This document shows, one piece after another, positions 1 through 5,360 of a DNA stretch of 5,659 bases. Made by a program: the position numbers and the translations under genes. Position 1 is the first letter of the stretch. Every line of letters starts with the position of its first letter. Source of the stretch: JAGTVG01 sp964389805 (GTDB taxonomy: Bacteria > Bacteroidota > Bacteroidia > Cytophagales > Cyclobacteriaceae); assembly GCA_964389805.1 (NCBI GenBank), contig CAYMFU010000152.1, forward strand, positions 1 through 5,659, given 5' to 3'. Under the pieces are notes generated by a model. It saw nothing but the letters and a program-made list of their open reading frames with translations. It was not told where the DNA came from and ran no database searches.

Positions 1-142
1 GTATGCGGATACTTTTATGACCCGGGAAGAGTTCAGGGAAATGTTTGATCATACTTTATACGATAAGGTCAGGAAAAAATACAAAGCCGAAAGTGCTTTT
101 CCGGAAATTTACGACAAGATCAAACCAGAGGATTGGCTTTAA
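1..142 (+). CDS. C-terminal end of a DHCR24-like FAD-binding oxidoreductase (partial)
   Basis: The reading frame is open from base 2 and ends with TAA at 140-142, giving the last 46 residues of a protein whose start lies outside the window. The tail reads YAD, then M-x-REEF-x-EMFD, LY-x-K-x-R, AFPE-x-YDKI. As I remember it, this matches residue for residue in spacing the C-terminus of vertebrate delta24-sterol reductase (DHCR24/seladin-1), a flavoprotein of the vanillyl-alcohol-oxidase superfamily that uses a covalent or tight FAD. The FAD-binding and substrate domains are not visible, so the substrate cannot be read from this piece. Bacterial homologues are usually annotated only as FAD-binding oxidases and need not act on sterols. 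The gene converges with the next minus-strand gene over a 110-bp spacer. Family assignment is fairly sure; sterol activity is not implied. Confidence 0.8.
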   Translation, partial: YADTFMTREEFREMFDHTLYDKVRKKYKAESAFPEIYDKIKPEDWL

Positions 143-207
143 TAATATTGCAATGTTTTAAGAGTTCGGATCCAATCCACGTGGATGTGCTTTCTATGGA
201 AGTGACA

Positions 208-223
208 CTACCCTTTTGGGTAG
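208..223. terminator. Possible weak bidirectional hairpin between convergent genes
   Basis: CTACCC-TTTT-GGGTAG forms a perfect 6-bp stem with a 4-base loop. It lies between the stop of the FAD oxidoreductase (142) and the stop of the convergent CotH-like gene (253), where a shared terminator would be expected. No U-tract follows on either strand, so it is not a standard intrinsic terminator; the call rests on position and symmetry. Confidence 0.3.
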
Positions 224-252
224 ATCCTATTGAAGACTTACGGAATCTCAGA

Positions 253-1302
253 TTATCGACAGGTCGGGGTAATCTTGCGATCAATAAACCAGGATTCCCT
301 GGATTCTTTGAAATAGCTTTCAAGATACCCGTTCATGTCAACTTTCTCCTTATCGTCCAGGTATTCAAAAGCTTTGATATACGCCATGACCTCATCCTCA
401 AATTGTGCCAGCTTCTGAATGGTCTCTTTATGAACCTCTATTGGACGACAGGGACCCAGGTAATAGCGTTCCCGGACCGAGGAGGTGCCCAGAGCCTCGC
501 TGGGAACGGCGTAGTCGGCATTCACCAGGCCCGAGTAGTCAAAATCATAGGGGACCGGCAAAAATCCCGACGGATTTCCCGAATTCAAAGACAGGATCTT
601 CAGGTTGTGTCTTCCAGTCACTGAGTAATTCGCATTTCCTATCATATACTGAAACATGGATAAGCTGTTTATTACTTCGGGATTTACCGTACTTATCGAA
701 AGTGCATCGTTTTCAATCATTTTCCCCTTCAGACGCAAAGTCATGAGTTCATCAGGTTCCTGGAGGAAGGCCCAATCCTCGGTCATTTCATTATCCTTTC
801 CTGTATCGATGATGCTTAACCTTACCAGTCGGACCCGGTAACTAAGGGGTGTAATGATATTATATATCTTGTATACAAGGTATTCCCTGAGCACATAGGG
901 CTCATATTGGACTGCATTTTTACAACGTAACACCATGTTCATCCGGATTTCGTCCTGGAGCGAATCGCCATTGATCCCTGAAGTACCAATCTTTAAACAG
1001 ATGGGTGGCAGGGCACAAAAATTCCGCCGGATAGTTCCTCCTGCCTTGACCTGTACCGAATGGGATACCTGAAATTCAGAACCAACCATATGGATCATTA
1101 CGGCATCATGGTATACATCTTGAGCCCGGTTCTTCTTAAATGCCTTGACATCAAATCTCAAAGTGAGATAGAGAGGCTCCTCCGCCGAGAACAGATCCTC
1201 GTACATTGCTAAGGCGTCCTCGTAGGTGGGAACACCTTCTTGTTGTGACAAGAGAGGGAATCCAGCAAATACAAATACAATGGTAATTATTAGAGTTCTC
1301 AT
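253..1302 (-). CDS. Exported protein distantly related to CotH kinases
   Basis: A 349-residue protein starting MRTLIITIVFVFAG, a clear signal peptide ending near LLSQQ, so it is exported. In-frame ATGs at 1320 and 1326 would add 6 or 8 residues; none has a good ribosome binding site, and 1302 gives the most ordinary signal peptide. Residues 92-104 hold RR-x3-C-x2-PP, residues 125-166 a C-x4-Y-x2-YVLREYLVYKIYN block followed by a YRVRLVRL strand, residues 217-235 FQYMIGN with RHNLK, and residues 250-260 VPYDFDYSGLV. This order (EYLxYKxYN, then a QYMIGN helix, HN, then a D-F-D motif before a small residue) resembles CotH-family spore-coat kinases, in which the D-x-D motif binds metal. Many Bacteroidota have such proteins, annotated as hypothetical. 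Kinase activity is unproven. It is monocistronic, with a copy of a 29-bp repeat about 100 bp upstream of the start. Confidence 0.85.
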   Translation of the reverse strand: MRTLIITIVFVFAGFPLLSQQEGVPTYEDALAMYEDLFSAEEPLYLTLRFDVKAFKKNRAQDVYHDAVMIHMVGSEFQVSHSVQVKAGGTIRRNFCALPPICLKIGTSGINGDSLQDEIRMNMVLRCKNAVQYEPYVLREYLVYKIYNIITPLSYRVRLVRLSIIDTGKDNEMTEDWAFLQEPDELMTLRLKGKMIENDALSISTVNPEVINSLSMFQYMIGNANYSVTGRHNLKILSLNSGNPSGFLPVPYDFDYSGLVNADYAVPSEALGTSSVRERYYLGPCRPIEVHKETIQKLAQFEDEVMAYIKAFEYLDDKEKVDMNGYLESYFKESRESWFIDRKITPTCR

Positions 1303-1399
1303 GGCAAATACTTTAATCATTGTCATTTAACGTTATATACATCACACCCTTATGAAAAAGAGTGAACAGGGTTATGGAAGAATTGAACAAGCTACTAGC

Positions 1400-1428
1400 A
1401 AGAAGACGTATAAGTCTAATATTTTGTT
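1400..1428. repeat. 29-bp near-palindromic repeat, copy 1
   Basis: Bases 1400-1417 (AAGAAGACGTATAAGTCT) are identical to 4335-4352, and the match continues to 29 positions with 3 mismatches, ending in TTGTT. The core AGAC-g-TATA-a-GTCT has dyad symmetry over 12 of 14 positions. It lies on the upstream side of the minus-strand CotH-like gene, in the same orientation as copy 2 relative to its own downstream minus-strand gene. Confidence 0.75.
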
Positions 1429-1631
1429 GATTACTAACAGCTTAATAGCGCCTCTATTCAAATACCTACCACATCATAAAGAAATCCGATCAAATTAAAA
1501 TAGTCGCGACTAGCTTGACAAGAATGATAATACAAGGGCAAAGAAGAACCAATCTGAAATGGGGGGAAAAATGACAAGCGAGAAATCTGAAAAAATATGA
1601 GGGTGTTCAATATTTATTTGCTGTTGCATAA

Positions 1632-1649
1632 AAAGACTCTTCAATCTTT
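1632..1649 (-). terminator. Weak hairpin downstream of the LRR gene
   Basis: On the minus strand AAAGA, an 8-base loop, then TCTTT followed by one more T lies 9 bases beyond the LRR stop codon. The stem is only five AT-rich pairs, so termination here is a guess from position and the T-run. Confidence 0.25.
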
Positions 1650-1657
1650 GGAAAATC

Positions 1658-2092
1658 TTACTTACTGCATTCCGTGGTGAAATAGACATTGGAACTGCCT
1701 ACCCTATTAATACTAACACCCTCAGGCGGGAAAGGTAAAGTCCAAACGCAAACTTCATAAAGAGTTGGTATATTGTTAATCCATAATGTATTAATAGCCT
1801 TGTTGTTGCTTATATCCAGACGTATAATTTGATTATTGCTGCAACCCAATTCTTTCAGGGCCTTATTATTTGAAACATCCAAGGCAGTTAATTCATTGTT
1901 CGTGCACCATAACACTTCCAGTTCTATATTGCCAGTAATGTCAAGGCTACTTAGTTGGTTGTGACTGATCCCCAGGCCAATCAGTACTGTATTGCTAGAT
2001 AAATCCAGATCGTTTATCCGGTTATATGAGCAATCCAGCCCCTCAGATGACGAGATCCTGATGAAGATCAATGAAGTGATAGAATAAATCAA
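1658..2092 (-). CDS. Leucine-rich repeat protein, 5'-truncated remnant
   Basis: The frame encodes about 144 residues with at least four LRRs on a period near 21: LDCSYNRINDLDLSSNT, LGISHNQLSSLDITGN, LWCTNNELTALDVSNN and LGCSNNQIIRLDISNN. The end reads VCVW-x4-FPPEGV, then VYFTTECSK, the C-terminal cap I know from secreted Bacteroidota LRR proteins. The C-terminus is therefore complete. The front is not: there is no signal peptide and no N-terminal cap, the only usable start is a TTG at 2092, and an in-frame TAA lies at 2105-2107. The first 15-20 residues (ITSLIFIRISSSEGL) look like half of an eroded repeat. Full-length relatives carry perhaps 60-70 more residues plus a signal sequence. Most likely a non-functional remnant; translation from TTG is possible but the product would stay in the cytoplasm. 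Confidence 0.65.
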   Translation of the reverse strand: MIYSITSLIFIRISSSEGLDCSYNRINDLDLSSNTVLIGLGISHNQLSSLDITGNIELEVLWCTNNELTALDVSNNKALKELGCSNNQIIRLDISNNKAINTLWINNIPTLYEVCVWTLPFPPEGVSINRVGSSNVYFTTECSK

Positions 2093-2206
2093 CTGCGCAT
2101 AAACTTACGCTAACTCCATATTGGCTTTTCATGCGCTTTGAACAATGAAAGTCATATATTTAAACTGCAGATTGATTCAAACTATTTTATACCAACTCAA
2201 CTAACT

Positions 2207-3496
2207 ATGAAAGCTCTTAAACACAAGATTGCTCTGGCGATTATTGCACTCACTGTTTTTAATCTTAATGCACAGGATATCCCATACGTACGAAAGCAGC
2301 TTGAACGTTTATGCAGTCCGGAATTTTTCGGAAGGGCCTATTACCAGAAAGGCGACAGTATTGCTGCTGATTACATTGCCGGTCAGTTTAAAGCTTTCGG
2401 ACTAAAATCCTATACATCAAATTATTTTCAAGAGTATTCATTCAATGTAAATAGCCTGGAAGAAGTTAGCATAAAGATCAATGGGAATCCTCTCGAATTT
2501 GGCGTAGACTATATGATGAATCCTGCCAGCGGCTCCCTCAGCGGCAGTTTTGAACCGATTATAATTGATGCTGATTTGATGCAAGATCCTTCACGCTTGC
2601 TTCAGCGCTTCTCAGAAGCCGGGGATGATCTTGTAGTTATTCTGGACTCGGCAGGATTAAATAATCCAGGGCTTTACAAGTTTGTGAAAATCATGGCCAT
2701 GACCGGTCAGATGGGTATAAAAGGTATGATAGAAGTCTTTCCGGATACACCCATTGGGCGTGTGGGCAGGCATGAGTTCCCTGGACCCTATGTACAGTTA
2801 AGCAGCTTAGCATTGCCTGAGCTTATCAATAGCGTTGAGTTTGAGGTGCAAAACAGATTTTACGAAAACTATCCAACCCGAAATGTGATTGGTTATATCC
2901 CGGGACAGACGGAGAAGGTAATTGTATTTACAGCCCATTACGATATGCTGGGCTCCTTTGGAGCGGGGAATTATTTTCCGGGTGCTTCAGATAATGGTAG
3001 CGGAACAGCCATGGTACTGGACCTTGCCAAACACTTCTCATCTGGAAAAAAACCATACTATTCTGTGGCTTTTATGTTGTTCAGCGGAGAGGAAGCGGGT
3101 CTAATGGGATCAAGCCATTATGTCAACCATCCACTCTTTCCACCGGAGCTTATTAAACTTGTCATCAATCTTGATATGGTGGGAACCGGTCAGCAGGGAG
3201 TTATTTTATTCAATGCCCCTCAACGACCCCTGGAGGCTGCCATCGTGCAGAAGATCAACGAGGAGAAGCACTACATGAAAGATGTGGAGGAGCGGACCGG
3301 GACAGCCAATAGCGATCACTGGCCCTTTAATGAAAAAGGGATTCCTGCCATATTCTTTTTAACCAAAGGGAGGTCTGGGGGCGGCCATAATATTTTTGAC
3401 ACTCCTGATAAACTACCACTCTACGGCTACGAAAACCTGTTCAAATTGGTAATCGATCTTACAACGGAGCTTCAAAAACAGGAGACACACTATTGA
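2207..3496 (+). CDS. Secreted M28-family zinc aminopeptidase
   Basis: A complete 429-residue protein. The ATG at 2207 is chosen over an upstream in-frame TTG (2138) because it starts directly with a signal peptide (MKALKHKIALAIIALTVFNL, cleavage near NAQ-D). All ligands of a co-catalytic two-zinc M28 site are present in order: H244 in TAHYD, bridging D262 in GASDNGSGTA, catalytic base E295 and ligand E296 in FSGEEAGLMGS, D323 in NLDMVGTG, and H394 in GGHNIFDTPDKL. SDHWPF (369-374) is also a usual family element. Residues 95-225 form an insert before the catalytic core, in the position where many M28 enzymes carry a PA-like domain. The expected role is release of N-terminal amino acids from peptides in the periplasm or outside the cell. 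Length and motifs look intact. The stop overlaps the end of a decayed minus-strand gene. The exact residue preference cannot be read. Confidence 0.95.
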   Translation: MKALKHKIALAIIALTVFNLNAQDIPYVRKQLERLCSPEFFGRAYYQKGDSIAADYIAGQFKAFGLKSYTSNYFQEYSFNVNSLEEVSIKINGNPLEFGVDYMMNPASGSLSGSFEPIIIDADLMQDPSRLLQRFSEAGDDLVVILDSAGLNNPGLYKFVKIMAMTGQMGIKGMIEVFPDTPIGRVGRHEFPGPYVQLSSLALPELINSVEFEVQNRFYENYPTRNVIGYIPGQTEKVIVFTAHYDMLGSFGAGNYFPGASDNGSGTAMVLDLAKHFSSGKKPYYSVAFMLFSGEEAGLMGSSHYVNHPLFPPELIKLVINLDMVGTGQQGVILFNAPQRPLEAAIVQKINEEKHYMKDVEERTGTANSDHWPFNEKGIPAIFFLTKGRSGGGHNIFDTPDKLPLYGYENLFKLVIDLTTELQKQETHY

Positions 3497-3707
3497 ACTG
3501 TGCTATTTCCAGGGTTTTCCAGGATCAGCTGGATTATCTGCTCCTTCAAAGCATCCCGGTCTGCTTTGTTACCTGATAATTATCCACAAAGGCCTCCCCT
3601 TCCCGTTCCGATACCAGTGGCTCATCCCCCACATGGCCCACCAGTGTCACCCTGTTTATTCCGTATTTCAAAATGCTAATGCTTTGGTAACAGGGGTTAA
3701 CATTGAT
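3490..3707 (-). pseudogene. Frameshifted 3' remnant of an unrecognised gene
   Basis: Two adjoining minus-strand frames read like one protein. The first (3573-3707) gives SISILKYGINRVTLVGHVGD, then EPLVSEREGEAFVDNYQ, and runs out of frame to a TGA at 3546-3548. The second (3490-3573) gives GNKADRDALKEQIIQLILEN, then PGNSTVQ and TAG at 3490-3492. Joining them at about 3573 needs a one-base deletion and yields a plausible beta-strand followed by an amphipathic helix. An in-frame TAA at 3708-3710 and no start codon mean the 5' part is gone. I do not recognise the family; an OB-fold (SSB-like) or OmpA-like origin crossed my mind from R-V-T-L-V-G-H but neither is supported by the rest. The remnant ends inside the last codons of the M28 gene on the other strand. 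Confidence 0.5.
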
Positions 3708-3929
3708 TTAATTTCTTTTTCAGGCGGAAAGTACTTTCACACAAATTCAGTTAGTATAATGTTGGCCACATTATATGGGAGGCAAGATAGTCGGTATCCT
3801 CCTTGCCAACATGATCCTTTCAGCGCCTAAAAAATCCCCAGCGTGAAACGAGGCAACGCAGTTGCTGAGCTTACGACAATGCAATGCATTGGAGTAACCG
3901 GGGCTGAATTACTCAAGAATCCATACACT
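3708..3929. other. Gene-free spacer with overlapping hairpins
   Basis: No coding potential convinced me on either strand. The stretch holds the hairpin cluster at 3755-3812 and a short GCAAC-GCA-GTTGC stem-loop at 3853-3865, downstream of the cupin gene on the minus strand but without a proper T-run. Confidence 0.5.
3755..3812. repeat. Cluster of mutually exclusive inverted repeats
   Basis: Three pairings share bases. (a) TATAATGT (3755-3762) pairs perfectly with ACATTATA (3768-3775) around a TGGCC loop. (b) GGCAAGATA (3781-3789) pairs with TATC (3795-3798) and TTGCC (3803-3807) with a 4-base CTCC bulge. (c) ATGTTGGC (3759-3766) pairs perfectly with GCCAACAT (3805-3812), which excludes (a) and opens the base of (b). 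Such competing stems can mean a switching RNA leader, a bipartite terminator, or a DNA recombination or mobile-element end. No gene start follows closely on either strand. Confidence 0.55.
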
Positions 3930-4298
3930 CTATTCTGCCATCTTTTTACCGACATGTTCCATCACTTCACCGAACTCTTTCTCTGGACTGAATTCAACAA
4001 TCTTCAAATCTTCTTCTATGATGGCGGTATGTCCCGGTGGCAGGTAATAAACGTCACCAGTATTGAGAACTTCTTCAGTTCCGTCATCATATTTTACCCG
4101 CATTGTACCCTGGAGCACATATCCCCAATGCGGGCAATGGCAACTATTATTCTTAAGCCCCTCTAATAGAGGCGTAACGTCACTTCCTCCGGGTATTTCA
4201 TTATAAGCGATGGTCATTCCTCCGTAACCAGGTTGGAAGCGCATGATCATATCCGGAGTTTGCATAGTAATCGGGACGTTTTCTTTCTTGGTTTTCAT
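3930..4298 (-). CDS. Small single-domain cupin protein
   Basis: A complete 122-residue cytoplasmic protein (no signal peptide) from ATG at 4296-4298 to TAG. Cupin motif 1 is centred on H54-C-P-H57-W-G-Y-V-L-Q-G64, and motif 2 on G81-D-V-Y-Y-L-P-P-G-H90. H54, H57 and H90 are the likely metal ligands. The glutamate expected 4-5 residues after the second histidine in the classical motif is not there (the positions are Y60, V61 and Q63). Small cupins with an SCPHWGYVL-type core and a following DGxEEV, GDxYYLPPGH pattern are common and mostly uncharacterised; roles range from sugar or small-molecule binding to dioxygenase and anti-sigma metal sensing. The gene stands alone, with copy 2 of the 29-bp repeat ending 37 bp upstream of the start codon, where a promoter or operator would sit. 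Confidence 0.88.
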   Translation of the reverse strand: MKTKKENVPITMQTPDMIMRFQPGYGGMTIAYNEIPGGSDVTPLLEGLKNNSCHCPHWGYVLQGTMRVKYDDGTEEVLNTGDVYYLPPGHTAIIEEDLKIVEFSPEKEFGEVMEHVGKKMAE

Positions 4299-4334
4299 AC
4301 TCTGAATGTATTTGTGAATAATTAATGTATCCCT

Positions 4335-4363
4335 AAGAAGACGTATAAGTCTCGTATCTTGTT
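4335..4363. repeat. 29-bp near-palindromic repeat, copy 2
   Basis: Matches 1400-1428 at 26 of 29 positions, the first 18 identical, in direct orientation. It lies 37 bp upstream of the cupin start codon on the minus strand, where it could hold a promoter element or operator. The dyad core is AGAC-g-TATA-a-GTCT. Confidence 0.75.
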
Positions 4364-4423
4364 TAGCTTGAAGGCCCTAACCACTAATTGAAAGGAAATA
4401 TTAACTCATTAGTCCTGTATAAC

Positions 4424-4813
4424 TTATGATTGTAATGATCCATCATCATTTTCCATAATCTCAATTGGTCCATCATCTGTTGTTCTTGAGCTTTCAGATA
4501 TGTAAATCATTCCATTTACATATCCATCAAATCCAGCCTCTTTATCCCAAGTTGGAGCGAAGAGTTTCCCAATTTTTTTTCCATACTCATATGGTGTGAC
4601 ATCCTGTGTTTTTGCAAAATTTATACCTGCTGCTAGAAAGACCGGAATTTGAGAGTTTGTACGATCGTGTTTTTGCTCAAAGGAAAGCTCAGGTACTGTG
4701 AATTTCCCCTGTCCAAAAACTATTCCTGCTAACAGGATAAAGGCTGTTGCAATATAAGTTGTCAGAAAAAACTGACGAGAAATAAAGAGATATTTTGCTA
4801 CAGCACCCAACAT
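4424..4813 (-). CDS. Exported protein of unknown function, probably C-terminally truncated
   Basis: A 129-residue frame from ATG at 4811-4813. Residues 1-36 form a long signal peptide or anchor (K7 and R13, then a hydrophobic stretch to about 33, GQGKF after it). The mature part has FTVPELSFEQKHDR, then IPVFLAAGINFAK (57-68), VTPYEYGKKIGKLFAPTW (72-89) and AGFDGYVNGMIY (93-104). I do not know a function. From memory, similar Bacteroidota proteins with the LFAPTW and GFxGYVxGM blocks continue for roughly 60 more residues after an IEI-x-EN segment; here the frame stops at ENDDGSLQS, so a lost 3' end is likely. The stop codon is followed at once by G-TTATAC on the minus strand. Divergent from the lipoprotein gene across a 136-bp spacer that carries a large inverted repeat. 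Confidence 0.65.
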   Translation of the reverse strand: MLGAVAKYLFISRQFFLTTYIATAFILLAGIVFGQGKFTVPELSFEQKHDRTNSQIPVFLAAGINFAKTQDVTPYEYGKKIGKLFAPTWDKEAGFDGYVNGMIYISESSRTTDDGPIEIMENDDGSLQS

Positions 4814-4814
4814 C

Positions 4815-4920
4815 GTGTATGCCCCATTTGTGATTGTCAGGCCTTTTGCAAATGAAATACTAATTTAGATGTCGCAAGAATTGCTATGCAAAAGATCGTG
4901 CCAACAAGCGGTGCATACAC
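4815..4920. repeat. 106-bp nested imperfect inverted repeat in a divergent spacer
   Basis: Outer arms 4815-4831 and 4904-4920 pair over 17 positions with 3 mismatches, including a perfect GTGTATGC/GCATACAC. Inner arms CTTTTGCA (4843-4850) and TGCAAAAG (4887-4894) pair perfectly, with nearly equal distances (11 and 9 bases) between inner and outer arms, so the whole could extrude as one long cruciform. It sits between the starts of two divergent genes, so it could be a regulatory site, a recombination site or a relic of a small mobile element. Confidence 0.6.
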
Positions 4921-4949
4921 CAACCCTTAGCGAAAATATTAAAATCAAT

Positions 4950-5360
4950 ATGGAGGCTCGTGAACTAAATCCGGGAAAATTGTCTTTTTTGTTGATGCTT
5001 TTAGCGGTCCTGTATACCTGCGATAGAACAGGTCCTGAGCCTGTAAGTATTGGGCACTATCTGATTGATAATAAGACTAATTTCACTCTAAAACTTGAGG
5101 CTGATAATACTCAGTTTGATGAAGACGTACCGCCGGATACCATATTTCACTTTTTTACTATTGAAGTTGGCAGTGGAGGAAGTGCTGCCCCACATCATAT
5201 CTTCAATCATTTTTCTATAACAGCTATTATCAACAATGCAGATTCAACCTTATATGAAGGTGTTTATCCACAAGATTCGCAAGATTGGGACGTTAGAAAC
5301 ACACAAGTAGTGAAGGAAAATCCGGGTACTGAATATTATTTGACAATCCCGAGGCAATAA
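4950..5360 (+). CDS. Small lipoprotein of unknown function
   Basis: 136 residues from ATG at 4950, preferred over an in-frame ATG at 4869 because the shorter form starts with a compact lipoprotein signal: a basic start (R4, K10), a hydrophobic stretch LSFLLMLLAVL, and a weak lipobox LYTC with the acylated Cys at 24. After a short linker come YLIDNKTNFTLKL (about 34-46), a PPDT turn near 57, FFTIEVGSGG, an HHIFNHFSITAII strand, and a final YYLTIPRQ. The beta-rich pattern with N-x-T near the start and a terminal YYLTI strand resembles small Bacteroidota surface lipoproteins with an unknown fold. It appears complete. It is preceded by a GCCAACAAG motif (4900) and followed by a GCTAACAAG motif (5409). 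No partner gene is evident. Confidence 0.75.
   Translation: MEARELNPGKLSFLLMLLAVLYTCDRTGPEPVSIGHYLIDNKTNFTLKLEADNTQFDEDVPPDTIFHFFTIEVGSGGSAAPHHIFNHFSITAIINNADSTLYEGVYPQDSQDWDVRNTQVVKENPGTEYYLTIPRQ

Larger units (their letters stand above)
1303..1657. other. Gene-free spacer between the CotH-like gene and the LRR gene
   Basis: About 355 bases without a convincing gene. It holds one copy of the 29-bp near-palindromic repeat (1400-1428), a perfect 12-bp palindrome TAGTCGCGACTA at 1501-1512, and a weak hairpin downstream of the LRR gene (1632-1649). An unsupported 48-codon frame on the plus strand (1352-1498) runs through the repeat. The promoter of the CotH-like gene must lie here, but no consensus Bacteroidota -33/-7 pair is obvious by eye. 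Confidence 0.6.

Noticed and set aside
175..186. Perfect 12-bp palindrome ATCCACGTGGAT
   Set aside because: About one such loop-free palindrome is expected by chance in a window of this size, and it lies between two gene ends.
133..746. Plus-strand open frames of 113-163 codons opposite the CotH-like gene, and a minus-strand frame at 120-323
   Set aside because: They are shadows: the minus-strand frame at 253-1302 has a signal peptide and recognisable motifs, while these have low-complexity, family-free sequence.
1303..1420. Bacteroidota sigma promoters (TTG / TAnnTTTG) ahead of the annotated genes
   Set aside because: Scanning by eye found no exact TAnnTTTG element at a convincing position before any gene, so no promoter is annotated.
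1352..1498. 48-codon plus-strand frame beginning MKKSEQGYGR
   Set aside because: No recognisable domain and no ribosome binding site; it runs through the 29-bp repeat, so the openness is probably incidental.
1501..1512. Perfect 12-bp palindrome TAGTCGCGACTA in the spacer
   Set aside because: GC-rich core in AT-rich DNA is suggestive, but the frequency is at chance level and nothing else supports an operator; mentioned only in the spacer entry.
3650..3695. CCCTGTT ... AACAGGG 7-bp inverted repeat
   Set aside because: Short arms, long loop, inside the decayed gene; chance level.
3633..4166. Plus-strand frames at 3633-3830 and 3843-4166
   Set aside because: The first runs over the hairpin cluster and the decayed minus-strand gene; the second is antisense to the cupin. 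Neither has a signal, motif or sensible composition.
1400..4363. Composite transposon bounded by the two 29-bp repeats
   Set aside because: The repeats are direct and very short, there is no transposase and no target duplication; kept only as a side remark in the repeat finding.
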